Positions 46,155 to 58,636 of a stretch of DNA of 64,000 nucleotides are shown one piece after another; positions within the stretch are counted from its first letter, which is position 1; each line of letters begins with the position of its first letter. The DNA comes from Leclercia pneumoniae (GTDB lineage: Bacteria > Pseudomonadota > Gammaproteobacteria > Enterobacterales > Enterobacteriaceae): assembly GCF_017348915.1 (NCBI RefSeq), contig NZ_CP071383.1:3782001-3846000 (forward strand). Reading direction: 5' to 3'. A program made the translations under genes and the position numbers. The notes under the pieces were generated by a model. It was given only the letters and a program-made list of their open reading frames with translations. It made no database searches and was not told the DNA's origin.

Positions 46155-48496
46155 GATGACAGTCAGGCGGTAGATTTTGATCGCGAGACGCTTAAAGCGT
46201 TGGGCATGGACCCTGCTATCTCCAAATATTTTGAGAAAGAAGCTCGCTTTGCGCCCGGTGAAGTCCCTCTGGCATTGAAAGTGAATGGCACTTCTAAAGG
46301 TGCTTTTATCGCTCGTTTTTCTGAGAAAGGCGAACTGTGCTTTGATGAAGGGTTGCTTAAGCAGGCGGCGCTGAAAATACCCAGCAATATTAACGATACG
46401 CCTTGCTATGACTTTCGCAAAACCTGGCCCAATACGATCATCAAACAGCATCCTGAAAAGGAAGAACTGGAAATCATCGTACCGACTGACGCGCTGGACA
46501 GTCAGGCGGACCATCTGGGTGATTACGTAACGGGTGGCGCGGCGGGAATGTTAAATTATTCCCTTTTCACGACCCGAAACCAGTTTGCTGATTCGCAATC
46601 CGACTATTCACAGGCGACGATTGACGGCGGTTTCAACATCCTCGACTGGATGGTGCGCTCGCACCAAATGCTGAGCTATAACGACGGCAGATACAGCACC
46701 ACAAGCTCCTCAACATGGATACAGCATACCTTTGTTGGGCTTGGCAGCACCATGAAAGCGGGTGAGGTCAGTCTCAATAATAGCTTACTGGATGGAGCAT
46801 CCATTTACGGCGTATCGTTCTCACCGGATAGCGCATTGTCTCCCAATGATGCTGGTGTCCAGGTAAGCGGTATCGCCAACTCTTCCCAGGCTCGCGTGGA
46901 GATTCGTCAGGGTAATAAGCTCATCGCCTCCAACCTTGTTCCTCAGGGACCCTTTACGCTCACGGATCTTCAACTGCTCGATCGCAGCAGCGATCTGTCG
47001 GTGACGGTGGTGGAATCGGACGCTTCACAGCAGCGCTTTATCGTACCGGCAACACAATATAACCGGGGGAGCGGCACGCCGACGGGCATCCACGTAGCAT
47101 TTGGGCGCGTCGATGATGATTACAAGAAAAAGCCCTGGGTGGGTAGCGTGTCGATGGGCACTCGTTTAACCCATAACCTTAACCTGAGCGGCGGCCTGAT
47201 CGGCGCACGGGATTATCAAAATGCCGCGATTAACGTCGACTGGCTGCTTACACGCCTGAGCACGACGACGCAGTTGGCGGTATCAAACGATCGGGAATAC
47301 ACCCTTCAGGGGCAAAAAGCCTCGGTTTCGGCAAACTATGCGCTTACGCCAAACATCAGCCTGCGGGCCAGTGCTGCGCACGCGACGCGTGATTACCGCA
47401 CCTTGTCGGACACGCTCGACAACGATTTTGTGGCGCAAAACAAAAATGAATACTCTGCTGGGATAAGCCTGGCGACCGAGGCGATCGGCAGCCTGGGCCT
47501 GAGCTACTATCAGACGGACAGTTACCAGCGCGATAATGATACTCGCTATCTCGCGCTGAGCTGGTCGAAAGCCTTCCGTCGCGCCATGTTATCCGTGAGC
47601 TGGCAGCACCAGTTAGGGACCAACGGCCAGCTCCACTATGACACCGGCAATGGCAAAAATAACACGGCAGGAAACGATAAGGATCTGGTCTACGTGAATC
47701 TCAGCATACCGCTGGGAGAGAAGTCGGCCAACCTGTATAGCCGCCATGACAGCAACAACACCCATTTTGGCGCCACGATGAACGCCAATGTCTCTGACGA
47801 GCTGAACTACTCGGTCGGCGCGGAAAGAGGCACCAAAGATAACGTTAACGCCGTCAACGGCGGTATTAACGCCAATCTGCATTATACCCAGTTGAACCTG
47901 AACGCCAGCGCAGACAACGATCGAAATCGGACCTACAGCGCATCGATGCAGGGGGGAATTGTAGCCCACGGCAACGGTGTGACCTTCTCTCCGTGGCAGA
48001 TCAACGACACCTTCGCCGTTGCTCGCCTGGATAGCAATATTTCCGGGGTCAGAATTGAGACGCCACAAGGCCCGGTCTGGACTGACAGATGGGGCCAGGC
48101 CATCATTCCGGCGCTGCCCCCCTACCGTAACGCGTTAGTGCAAATTGATACAGAAACCCTCCCGCGCAATGTGGACGTCAGTAACGGAAGCAAGCGCATG
48201 AAACAGGGCCGCGGTGCTGTCGGAAACGTCAATTTCAAATTACTGGAACAGCGTCGGGCACTCCTCTACGTCACCCTTCCTGATGGTAGCAAGCTGCCGA
48301 GAGGCATTGCCATTGAAGATACTGACGGGAAATACATCACCACCGTAGTCGAAGACGGTATCGTTTTCATTAATAACATTCTGCCGAGACAGATCCTGGC
48401 GGCAAGACTCGAAAATGGCGTTTGCCGTATCGAAACGTCGTTGCCTGAAAACAGCGACCCTAACACCTTTTACGATACCGCAGAGGGGGTATGCAA

Positions 48497-49033
48497 ATGA
48501 GAAGTGAACTCCGTTATTCACTCTGCCTGATGTTATTCACGTCCAGTCTGGCCCTTGCGGATTGTCAGATTACCGCCAGTCAGCCTTCGCTCTCCTACAG
48601 CCGGATGAGCCCGGCAGAACGCCAGCTGCAGGGTAGCCAAAAGATTACTCTGACGGAAAAGCAGGTGGTGGTACGCGCCGTGTGCGATACACCTTCCCGA
48701 ATCCGTCTGTTTGTCTCTTCTGGTTTGGCCAACGGCAACCAGTTTGGATTCGGCAGTCGCGGAGCAATGAAAGTCATGGCGAGCCAGGCAATGCTGGATG
48801 ACCGTAGCGTGCGGCTCAGTAAAGTGAGCGCTGGCGACGAGGCCATTACCGACGCGGGCCAATCCTCCTTGTCTCTCAACGTCAACGACGGGTTAGCGTT
48901 TATCGACAGTGGCGAACGGACGGCAAGCCAGGCGAGCGTCACGCTGACGGTTACGCCGCAGTTTGAAAACGAAGCCATTACTGATACAACCCGCTATGCC
49001 GGTAACATTAGAGTCAGGGTGGAAGCACAATGA
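48497..49033 (+). CDS. Secreted fimbrial-operon protein, YhcE position
   Basis: A 178-residue protein with a signal peptide (MRSELRYSLCLMLFTSSLAL, cleaved near ALA-DC). It has two cysteines and a beta-rich body; I do not recognise the family precisely, but pilin-like adaptor or minor-subunit proteins look like this. The start at 48497 overlaps the usher stop (ATGA) after a GGGGG-rich ribosome-binding site; an ATG two codons earlier is less likely. By position it corresponds to E. coli yhcE, which is itself IS5-interrupted in K-12. It overlaps the next gene by 4 bp. Confidence 0.7.
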   Translation: MRSELRYSLCLMLFTSSLALADCQITASQPSLSYSRMSPAERQLQGSQKITLTEKQVVVRAVCDTPSRIRLFVSSGLANGNQFGFGSRGAMKVMASQAMLDDRSVRLSKVSAGDEAITDAGQSSLSLNVNDGLAFIDSGERTASQASVTLTVTPQFENEAITDTTRYAGNIRVRVEAQ

Positions 49034-49734
49034 ATACACTGCTTAAAACGCTCGTCGGGCTGGTTGTATCAACCTCTCTGGCCTGGGCATCGGACACCGT
49101 GAATATTGATGTGTCTGTCACCACAGATGCCGCAGCCTGCACGCCCACGCTCAGTAATAACGGCATCGTAGACTTCGGGAAACGTTCTGCCGCGTTGCTT
49201 TCTGCCACCCATTTCACACAGTGGGGCAGTCGCGACATCACGCTGAATATCGTATGCGAAGCCTCCACGGCCGTGGCCATCACCGCCAGAGATTCGCGAC
49301 CCGATTCTGTCGCTTATGGTCAGGATGGAAACGGCAATACCGGCCCTGATGTCCCTTTCCAGGGTCAGGGCAATATTAGTAATCCGGAGCGTCTGTTCGG
49401 ACTGGGCAAAACCAGCGAAGGTAAAAATATTGGTAGCTATGCCATTGTCATCGACCAGGAGAGTGTGCAGGCGCAGGATGCGGGTTCGGCTGTCCCGGTA
49501 AGCATTGTCAGTGCCAGCACCACGGCCGGCCCCTGGTCCATCGCCTCTCCTGCCGCGTTCTCATCGGGTATGAACGGGTATTTATCCTTTGCCCGCAAAA
49601 ACAGTACCACGCTGCAGCCTGTGACAACGGTAGTTGTGCCTCTGCGCGTATCCGCGAGCATCGCCAGTGGTCTCACTTCCAGCAACACTATCGGGTTAGA
49701 TGGATTAGCCACCATTACGCTCGTTTATCTTTAA
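49030..49734 (+). CDS. yhcF: DUF1120 fimbrial-operon protein, YhcF type
   Basis: A 234-residue secreted protein with a short signal peptide (MNTLLKTLVGLVVSTSLAWA). It shares with the first gene of the operon AACTPTLSNNGIVDFG, WGSRDITLNIVC and the closing beta strand, so the two are paralogs. Its last-gene position suggests a tip or anchor subunit. The ATGA overlap with the upstream gene shows coupling. Downstream is a bidirectional terminator. Confidence 0.78.
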   Translation: MNTLLKTLVGLVVSTSLAWASDTVNIDVSVTTDAAACTPTLSNNGIVDFGKRSAALLSATHFTQWGSRDITLNIVCEASTAVAITARDSRPDSVAYGQDGNGNTGPDVPFQGQGNISNPERLFGLGKTSEGKNIGSYAIVIDQESVQAQDAGSAVPVSIVSASTTAGPWSIASPAAFSSGMNGYLSFARKNSTTLQPVTTVVVPLRVSASIASGLTSSNTIGLDGLATITLVYL

Positions 49735-49749
49735 AGGTTTCTTACCGAT

Positions 49750-49783
49750 AAAAAAAAGCCCAAATTTCTATTTGGGCTTTTTA
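49750..49783. terminator. Bidirectional terminator between the fimbrial operon and sspB
   Basis: AGCCCAAAT (49757-49765) pairs with ATTTGGGCT (49770-49778), with an A7 run before and a T5 run after, so it works on both strands. It ends the fimbrial operon and sspAB. Confidence 0.9.
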
Positions 49784-49794
49784 TCATTCGCACT

Positions 49795-50292
49795 TTACTT
49801 CACAACGCGTAACGCAGGTCGACCACCGCGCGGCGGCGGATCGTCATCCGGATCGTTGTCGTGGTCATGGTCAGGCTTATCACCGTCGATAACCGACATG
49901 ACGGTTTCGTTCTCGCCAGTCGCGGTCTCTCCGTCATCGTTCAGGCTTGTCACATCTTCATCATAAGCCGCTTCAGGCTCAAACATGGTACCGGCACCGT
50001 TTTCACGAGCATAAATTGCCAGCACCGCAGCCAGCGGCACGGAAACCTGACGTGGCACGCCGCCAAAACGCGCATTAAAGCGCACTTCGTCGTTTGCCAG
50101 CTCCAGATTACCTACGGCACGCGGAGCGATATTGAGAACGATCTGTCCGTCGCGCGCATACTCCATCGGGACCTGTACGCCGGGCAGCGTCACATCCACA
50201 ACCAGGTGCGGCGTGAGCTGGTTATCCAGCAGCCATTCATAGAAGGCGCGCAGCAGATAAGGACGGCGTGGAGATAACTGTGACATTTCCAC
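49795..50292 (-). CDS. sspB: ClpXP adaptor protein SspB
   Basis: A 165-residue adaptor that brings ssrA-tagged proteins and RseA to ClpXP. The N-terminal substrate-binding dimer domain (about 1-110) is followed by an acidic flexible linker and the C-terminal ClpX-binding tail GGRPALRVVK. The start is GTG (50290-50292), giving MEMSQLSPRRPYL and the E. coli length. It follows sspA by 5 bp. Confidence 0.95.
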   Translation of the reverse strand: MEMSQLSPRRPYLLRAFYEWLLDNQLTPHLVVDVTLPGVQVPMEYARDGQIVLNIAPRAVGNLELANDEVRFNARFGGVPRQVSVPLAAVLAIYARENGAGTMFEPEAAYDEDVTSLNDDGETATGENETVMSVIDGDKPDHDHDNDPDDDPPPRGGRPALRVVK

Positions 50293-50297
50293 AATGA

Positions 50298-50936
50298 TTA
50301 ACCCCGGCCGAGACGCATTTCACGTTCGGCTTCTGTCAGAGAAGCCAGGAAAGAGTCGCGCTCGAAGACACGCGTCATATAGCCTTTCAGCTCTTTCGCA
50401 CCCGGGCCACTGAACTCAACGCCCATTACCGGCAGACGCCACAACAACGGCGCCAGGTAGCAATCGACCAGGCTGAACTCATCGCTCAGGAAGAAAGGCT
50501 TCTGACCAAACACCGGTGCAATAGCCAGCAGCTCTTCGCGCAGCTGTTTGCGCGCGGCATCGGCTTCGGAAGAGGTACCATTCACGATAACGTTCATCAG
50601 CGTATACCAGTCTTTCTCGATACGCTGCATGTACAGGCGGCTTTCACCACGCGCAACCGGATAAACTGGCATCAGCGGCGGATGAGGGAAACGTTCATCA
50701 AGGTATTCCATAATGATACGGGATTCCCACAGGGTCAGCTCACGATCAACCAGCGTCGGCACGCTTTGGCTCGGGTTGAGATCGATAAGATCCTGAGGCG
50801 GGTTATCCTTTTCCACATGCTCGATCTCAAAACTGACACCCTTCTCGGCCAGCACGATACGAACCTGATGGCTATAAATGTCAGTAGGACCAGAAAACAG
50901 CGTCATTACCGAACGTTTGTTGGCAGCGACAGCCAT
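50298..50936 (-). CDS. sspA: Stringent starvation protein A, SspA
   Basis: A 212-residue glutathione-S-transferase-fold protein that binds RNA polymerase and helps stress survival and acid resistance. The sequence MAVAANKRSVMTLFSGPTDI-type N-terminus and the PHPPLMPVYPVARGE loop match E. coli SspA. It is the first gene of sspAB. Confidence 0.96.
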   Translation of the reverse strand: MAVAANKRSVMTLFSGPTDIYSHQVRIVLAEKGVSFEIEHVEKDNPPQDLIDLNPSQSVPTLVDRELTLWESRIIMEYLDERFPHPPLMPVYPVARGESRLYMQRIEKDWYTLMNVIVNGTSSEADAARKQLREELLAIAPVFGQKPFFLSDEFSLVDCYLAPLLWRLPVMGVEFSGPGAKELKGYMTRVFERDSFLASLTEAEREMRLGRG

Positions 50937-51247
50937 GAAAACCTCCAGGTATATTCAGAATTTTTACTGCTACCGGCCACGTGGCCAGCCAGATGATTTG
51001 TCACCCATCCCGGAGAGCCTAAATCATTGCTCAAAAAGCGAACAAAAATCGAGTATTCACCGATATTTGGGCATAAAATTGGATGATAGTTTACCAGATT
51101 TTGATGGCTTTGTGGTGAGGCGATTCTGGAAATGCCGAAAAAGAGGAGATAAACAAGCTTATCCTGAGGGTAACCGCAGCAGCGGTCATAAAAAAACCCG
51201 CCGAAGCGGGTTTTTGGCCAATTGTTGTCTGCCAAAGCAGAAAGCAA
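50937..51247. promoter_or_regulatory. Region between rpsI and sspA
   Basis: About 310 bp holding the rpsI terminator (listed separately) and the sspA promoter region. No supported gene. I could not assign promoter boxes firmly. Confidence 0.5.
51189..51216. terminator. Terminator of rplM-rpsI
   Basis: CCCGC (51197-51201) pairs with GCGGG (51206-51210) with a CGAA loop, flanked by A6 and T5 runs, so it works on both strands. It lies about 30 bases after the rpsI stop. Confidence 0.88.
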
Positions 51248-51643
<396 letters not shown>

Positions 51644-51655
51644 CTATAATCCCGA

Positions 51656-52108
<453 letters not shown>

Positions 52109-52362
52109 TTACACGTAGGTGTTCACCCAAACGTTTAATCAGTTGAGGTTCACACGACAGAGTCCGGCAAACCTACCCCTTCGAATAGCAAATGCCGACA
52201 CATAGAAAGTTTTGGGAAAAAAACCTTCTTGTAACGTGGGGTCGCAAGATTATAGAGAAGTCGAGGTCAAAGATCGACCCCTAAATGTGATTTGACGAGG
52301 GTTTTTCAGCGGTGCGAAAAGCACCGCCCACTGCCCGACTTTTCCGGAACGAAAAGAGCCAT

Positions 52363-53487
52363 TCAGGGCATATGCTCGCGTTTCAGGTACTCTTCGCTCT
52401 GCATCTCCTGCAAACGCGACAGACAGCGCTGGAACTCAAACTTTAACCGCTCGCCCTGATAGACTTCATAGAGCGGCACCGCGGCGCTTACCACCAGCTT
52501 AACGTGACGCTCGTAAAACTCATCAACCAGCGCAATAAAGCGACGAGCCTCACTCTCCATCAGCATGGTCATCACCGGCACATCAAAGAGCATGACGGTA
52601 TGAAACAGGCGCGACAGTGCAATGTAATCATGCTGGCTACGGGCATCGACGCACAGCGTCGCGAAGGAGACGGCCAGCGTCTGGTTGGCCATGCCCAGCG
52701 TTGGCAACGGGCGGTGGTTAATCTCAAGTTCAGTGGCGTTTTCGCGCTTCGCCCCAGCCAGTGCCAGCCAGAGTTTATCCATCTGCTGGCGGGTATCATC
52801 ATTGAGGGGGGACAACCAGAGATGTGCCTGCGTCAGCGTGCGCAGCCGATAGTCAACGCCCGCATCCACGTTCATGATGTCACAATGCTGTTTAATTGCA
52901 TCGATGGCGGGTAAGAAACGCGCCCGCTGTAAACCGTTGCGATAGAGTTCATCCGGCGGGATGTTCGAGGTTGCCACCAGGGTGATGCCCCGGGCAAAAA
53001 GCGCTTTCATTAGCCCGCCCAGCAGCATGGCGTCGGTAATATCGGAAACAAAGAATTCATCAAAACAGAGCACATCGGTTTCGGCTTTGAAACGTTCGGC
53101 GACAATATCCAGCGGATCGCTCTGCCCCTGAAGCGCGGTGAGCTCTTCATGCACGCGCAGCATGAAGCGGTGAAAGTGCAAACGCTGTTTACGCGTGCCC
53201 GGCAGGCTCTGATAAAAGAGGTCCATTAGCCAGGTTTTACCGCGCCCTACGCCACCCCACATATATAAGCCACGCACAGGTGTGATCGCCTGCGGCTCTT
53301 TTTTTCCTAACAGACGACCAAAGGCGGCTTTCAGTCCACCTGCGGGTGCGGCCTCGGTGGGACGGGATGTCAGCGCCTGAAAGATTTTTTCCAGACGATT
53401 TACCGCATCGCGTTGAACATCGTCCGGCTGATGCGAGCCCTCCTGCAGGGCCTGCTGATAACGCATTGTCGGGGAGAGGCTTTGCAT
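52363..53487 (-). CDS. zapE: Cell-division ATPase ZapE (YhcM)
   Basis: A 374-residue AAA-type ATPase that associates with FtsZ at late division under low oxygen or heat in E. coli. Walker A is GGVGRGKTWLMD and Walker B is VLCFDEFFVSDI. Length is one residue different from E. coli. It is divergent from zapG across 190 bp. A hairpin without a T tract (around 52309-52328) lies beyond its stop. Confidence 0.94.
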   Translation of the reverse strand: MQSLSPTMRYQQALQEGSHQPDDVQRDAVNRLEKIFQALTSRPTEAAPAGGLKAAFGRLLGKKEPQAITPVRGLYMWGGVGRGKTWLMDLFYQSLPGTRKQRLHFHRFMLRVHEELTALQGQSDPLDIVAERFKAETDVLCFDEFFVSDITDAMLLGGLMKALFARGITLVATSNIPPDELYRNGLQRARFLPAIDAIKQHCDIMNVDAGVDYRLRTLTQAHLWLSPLNDDTRQQMDKLWLALAGAKRENATELEINHRPLPTLGMANQTLAVSFATLCVDARSQHDYIALSRLFHTVMLFDVPVMTMLMESEARRFIALVDEFYERHVKLVVSAAVPLYEVYQGERLKFEFQRCLSRLQEMQSEEYLKREHMP

Positions 53488-53677
53488 AATCTCGTTGTTA
53501 TTCCTTCAATTAAGACGCGCCAACCTGCGCTGTTGACGAAAAAAAGGCCGTTCTACACTACGCGATGATACCGCGGGATTCCACTTCTACGGAAATAGCG
53601 GTTATAGTGGCATAATCAGGCACAGGCATGGAGCCGAGCCAATACCCTACGGAACCACAAGACAACGGGAGAAGTTC

Positions 53678-54076
53678 ATGACCTGGGAATATGCGCTAAT
53701 TGGTTTAGTCGTCGGCATCGTTATCGGCGCCGTGGCCATGCGTTTTGGTAATCGCAAATTGCGTCAACAACAGGCTTTGCAGTACGAACTGGAAAAGAAC
53801 AAAGCTGAACTGGAAGAGTATCGTGAAGAGCTGGTTAGCCACTTTGCGCGTAGCGCAGAGCTGCTGGACAACATGGCGGACGATTACCGTCAGCTCTATC
53901 AGCATATGGCAAAAAGCTCCAGCAGCCTGCTGCCGGAAATGACCGCAGAAACGAATCCATTCCGCAACCGCCTGGCTGAATCCGAAGCCAGTAACGATCA
54001 AGCTCCGGTACAGATGCCGCGCGATTATTCTGACGGTGCATCTGGTCTGCTGCGCGGTGGCGTAAAACGCGACTAA
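53678..54076 (+). CDS. zapG: Inner-membrane protein ZapG (YhcB)
   Basis: A 132-residue membrane-anchored cytoplasmic protein (DUF1043) involved in cell division and envelope coordination. One N-terminal helix (about 5-23, ALIGLVVGIVIGAVAM) is followed by a coiled coil (QQALQYELEKNKAELEEYRE) and a flexible tail. It is divergent from zapE. Confidence 0.93.
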   Translation: MTWEYALIGLVVGIVIGAVAMRFGNRKLRQQQALQYELEKNKAELEEYREELVSHFARSAELLDNMADDYRQLYQHMAKSSSSLLPEMTAETNPFRNRLAESEASNDQAPVQMPRDYSDGASGLLRGGVKRD

Positions 54077-54246
54077 CCGCACAGCGCAAATATATTTCAC
54101 GGGCGCAGCCTTTGCGCCCGTCCTTTCTTCATTACCCCAGCTATTATTTAGTCAAACACCTCATTGTTCAGCGTTTTAAAATTCAATAACATCAGACTGT
54201 TTTTGGGCCGATATTCCTTTACCCCAGGTTGCGAGAGCCAGCGTCA

Positions 54247-55611
54247 ATGAACAAAAAAAATCAGCTGTTAAGCGCGTTAGCATTGTGTGTCGGATTCGCT
54301 CTTCCGGCATCTTTCCCTGTTTATGCAGCCATGCCTTCACAGGTACCTGGCCAGGCGCCCCTTCCGACGCTCGCCCCAATGCTGGAGAAAGTGTTGCCGG
54401 CGGTGGTGAGCGTGAAGGTGGAAGGCACGGCGCAACAAAGCCAGCGCATTCCTGAAGAGCTGAAAAAATATTTCGGCGAAGAGGGGGCCGATCAGGCGCA
54501 ACCTTTTGAGGGGCTGGGATCCGGTGTGGTCATCGATGCCGCTAAAGGCTATGTACTGACCAATAACCACGTCATCAGCGAGGCTGACAAAATCAGCGTC
54601 CAGATGAACGATGGTCGTGAATTCGAGGCCAAACTGATTGGCGGGGATGATCAAAGCGACATCGCCCTGTTACAGCTCCAGAATGCCACTAACCTGACGC
54701 AAATCGCGGTTGCCGACTCTGACAAGCTGCGCGTAGGAGATTTTGCCGTTGCGGTCGGTAACCCATTTGGCCTTGGGCAGACTGCGACGTCGGGCATCAT
54801 CTCTGCGCTGGGGCGCAGCGGCCTGAATCTCGAAGGGCTGGAAAACTTTATTCAGACCGATGCTTCCATCAACCGCGGAAACTCGGGCGGCGCATTGTTG
54901 AACCTGAACGGTGAGCTTATTGGTATCAATACCGCTATTCTCGCGCCGGGTGGCGGCAGCGTCGGCATCGGCTTTGCCATTCCGAGCAATATGGCCCGAA
55001 CGCTGGCCCAACAGCTTATTGACTTTGGTGAAGTGAAACGTGGCCTGCTGGGCATTAAAGGGATGGAGATGAGCGCGGATATCGCCAAAGCGTTCAATCT
55101 GAACGTCCAGCGCGGTGCGTTTGTGAGTGAAGTCTTACCGAACTCTGGCTCAGCGAAAGCGGGCATTAAGTCGGGTGATGTCATTGTTAGCCTTAACGAC
55201 AAGCCGCTGAGCAGTTTTGCGGAGCTGCGTTCACGCATCGCCACCACCGAGCCTGGCACCAAAGTGAAGCTGGGGCTGCTGCGGGAGGGCAAACCAATGA
55301 CCGTAGAGGTAACGCTTGATAAAAGCACCTCCTCCTCTGCCAGCGCCGAGATGATTGCACCTGCGCTGCAGGGGGCGACCCTGAGCGATGGCCAACTGAA
55401 AGATGGTACCAAAGGGATCACGCTTGAGAGCGTAGAGAAGAGCAGCCCGGCGGCACAAGCGGGTCTGCATGAAGATGACGTGATCATTGCGGTCAACCGC
55501 ACGCGCGTACAGTCTATTGCCGAAATGCGCAAAGTGCTGGAGAACAAACCGGCGGTGATCGCCCTGCAGATCGTGCGGGGTAACGATACGCTCTATATTC
55601 TTCTGCGATAA
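54247..55611 (+). CDS. degQ: Periplasmic serine endoprotease DegQ
   Basis: A 454-residue HtrA-family protease and chaperone. The signal peptide is followed by the trypsin-like domain with the triad His (TNNHVIS), Asp (DQSDIALLQ) and Ser (GNSGGALLN), and two PDZ domains. The start MNKKNQLLSA is taken; six open codons upstream are rejected. degS follows at 87 bp, with a hairpin between them. Confidence 0.95.
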   Translation: MNKKNQLLSALALCVGFALPASFPVYAAMPSQVPGQAPLPTLAPMLEKVLPAVVSVKVEGTAQQSQRIPEELKKYFGEEGADQAQPFEGLGSGVVIDAAKGYVLTNNHVISEADKISVQMNDGREFEAKLIGGDDQSDIALLQLQNATNLTQIAVADSDKLRVGDFAVAVGNPFGLGQTATSGIISALGRSGLNLEGLENFIQTDASINRGNSGGALLNLNGELIGINTAILAPGGGSVGIGFAIPSNMARTLAQQLIDFGEVKRGLLGIKGMEMSADIAKAFNLNVQRGAFVSEVLPNSGSAKAGIKSGDVIVSLNDKPLSSFAELRSRIATTEPGTKVKLGLLREGKPMTVEVTLDKSTSSSASAEMIAPALQGATLSDGQLKDGTKGITLESVEKSSPAAQAGLHEDDVIIAVNRTRVQSIAEMRKVLENKPAVIALQIVRGNDTLYILLR

Positions 55612-55622
55612 GCATTTCTGCT

Positions 55623-55649
55623 CCGGGCATCACGGCATGTGATGTCCGG
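55623..55649 (+). terminator. Stem-loop between degQ and degS
   Basis: CCGG-CATCAC (55623-55633) pairs with GTGATG-CCGG (55639-55649) with one G-T pair in between, loop GGCAT. No T tract follows, so it may stabilise the degQ mRNA end or attenuate into degS. Confidence 0.5.
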
Positions 55650-55698
55650 AAAAGTCATGTTATGCTGCAGCAGTTTTCACTTTAACGACGCCCGCATC

Positions 55699-56769
55699 AT
55701 GTTTCTGAAGATCATTCGTTCGGTCGCCATTGGCCTGGCTGTTGGTGGCCTGTTACTGGTCGCCATGCCCTCTTTGCGCCAGTTTAATAAGCTGGCTGCG
55801 CCGCAGTTTGACAGCGCAGATGAAACACCTGCCAGCTACAACCAGGCGGTACGCCGCGCCGCGCCTGCGGTGGTGAATGTCTATAACCGCGGTCTGAACA
55901 GTACCAGCCATAATCAACTAGAGATCCGTACCCTGGGCTCCGGGGTGATCATGGATGAACGCGGCTATATCATTACCAATAAGCACGTTATCAACGACGC
56001 CGATCAGATTATTGTCGCCTTGCAGGATGGGCGCGTGTTCGAAGCGCTGTTAGTCGGTTCAGACAGCCTGACCGACCTTGCGGTACTGAAAATCACGGCC
56101 ACCGGCGGCCTGCCGGTGATCCCCATCAACCGCAAACGTAGCCCGCATATTGGCGATGTGGTGCTGGCCATCGGTAACCCTTATAACCTTGGGCAGACCA
56201 TTACTCAGGGCATTATTAGCGCCACCGGCCGAATTGGCCTGAACCCCTCGGGCCGTCAAAACTTCCTGCAAACGGATGCTTCCATTAACCACGGTAACTC
56301 CGGCGGGGCGCTGGTCAACTCCCTGGGGGAGCTGATAGGCATCAATACGCTCTCCTTCGATAAGAGCAACGATGGTGAAACGCCGGAAGGGCTGGGATTT
56401 GCGATTCCCTTCCAGTTAGCAACCAAAATCATGGATAAGCTGATTCGCGATGGCCGGGTGATCCGCGGCTATATCGGTATTGGCGGGCGTGAAATCGCGC
56501 CACTGCACGCACAGGGCGGCGGCGGTATCGATCAGATTCAGGGAATTGTAGTCAACGAGGTCTCTCCGGGCGGGCCGGCGGCTGCAGCGGGTCTGCAGGT
56601 TAACGACGTTATTGTCTCGGTGAATGGCAAACCGGCGATTTCCGCGCTGGAAACTATGGATCAGGTGGCCGAAATCAGGCCTGGCTCCATCATCCCTGTC
56701 GAAGTGATGCGCGAAGATAAAAAGCTCACGCTGCAGGTGACCATTCAGGAATATCCCGCCACCAACTGA
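55699..56769 (+). CDS. degS: Site-1 protease DegS of the sigma-E stress pathway
   Basis: A 356-residue inner-membrane-anchored HtrA protease that cuts RseA when its PDZ domain binds misfolded outer-membrane protein ends. One N-terminal helix (about 4-24), triad residues in TNKHVIN, DSLTDLAVLK and GNSGGALVN, and a single PDZ domain. The start MFLKIIRSVAIG matches E. coli; 20 open codons before it overlap the hairpin region and are rejected. Confidence 0.95.
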   Translation: MFLKIIRSVAIGLAVGGLLLVAMPSLRQFNKLAAPQFDSADETPASYNQAVRRAAPAVVNVYNRGLNSTSHNQLEIRTLGSGVIMDERGYIITNKHVINDADQIIVALQDGRVFEALLVGSDSLTDLAVLKITATGGLPVIPINRKRSPHIGDVVLAIGNPYNLGQTITQGIISATGRIGLNPSGRQNFLQTDASINHGNSGGALVNSLGELIGINTLSFDKSNDGETPEGLGFAIPFQLATKIMDKLIRDGRVIRGYIGIGGREIAPLHAQGGGGIDQIQGIVVNEVSPGGPAAAAGLQVNDVIVSVNGKPAISALETMDQVAEIRPGSIIPVEVMREDKKLTLQVTIQEYPATN

Positions 56770-56775
56770 CAGCAA

Positions 56776-56806
56776 TAAAAAAACCGGAGCCTGGGCTCCG
56801 GTTTTT
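56776..56806. terminator. Bidirectional terminator between degS and mdh
   Basis: AACCGGAGC pairs with GCTCCGGTT around CTGG (56782-56803), with A7 before and T5 after. It serves both convergent genes. Confidence 0.9.
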
Positions 56807-56822
56807 GTTCACTGGGAGGAGA

Positions 56823-58636
<1,814 letters not shown>

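Larger units (their letters stand above)
45288..48500 (+). pseudogene. yhcD: Outer-membrane fimbrial usher, YhcD type, split by IS1
   Basis: The original frame begins at 45288 with a 30-residue signal peptide ending in VASA, is cut at 45377 by IS1, and resumes at 46155 with DDSQAVDFDRETLKALGMD. Removing IS1 and one target copy gives one frame of about 811 residues, a full-length usher with an N-terminal domain, plug and 24-strand barrel region and C-terminal domains, ending in GVCK. With IS1 in place the first part reads into the element and stops after 27 residues. The rest could only be made without a signal peptide, so it cannot reach the outer membrane. Confidence 0.9.

Noticed and set aside
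46200..48500. An intact usher gene starting after IS1
   Set aside because: The ATG at 46200 is an internal codon; the signal peptide and first mature residues lie before it or beyond IS1. It is the 3' part of a split gene.
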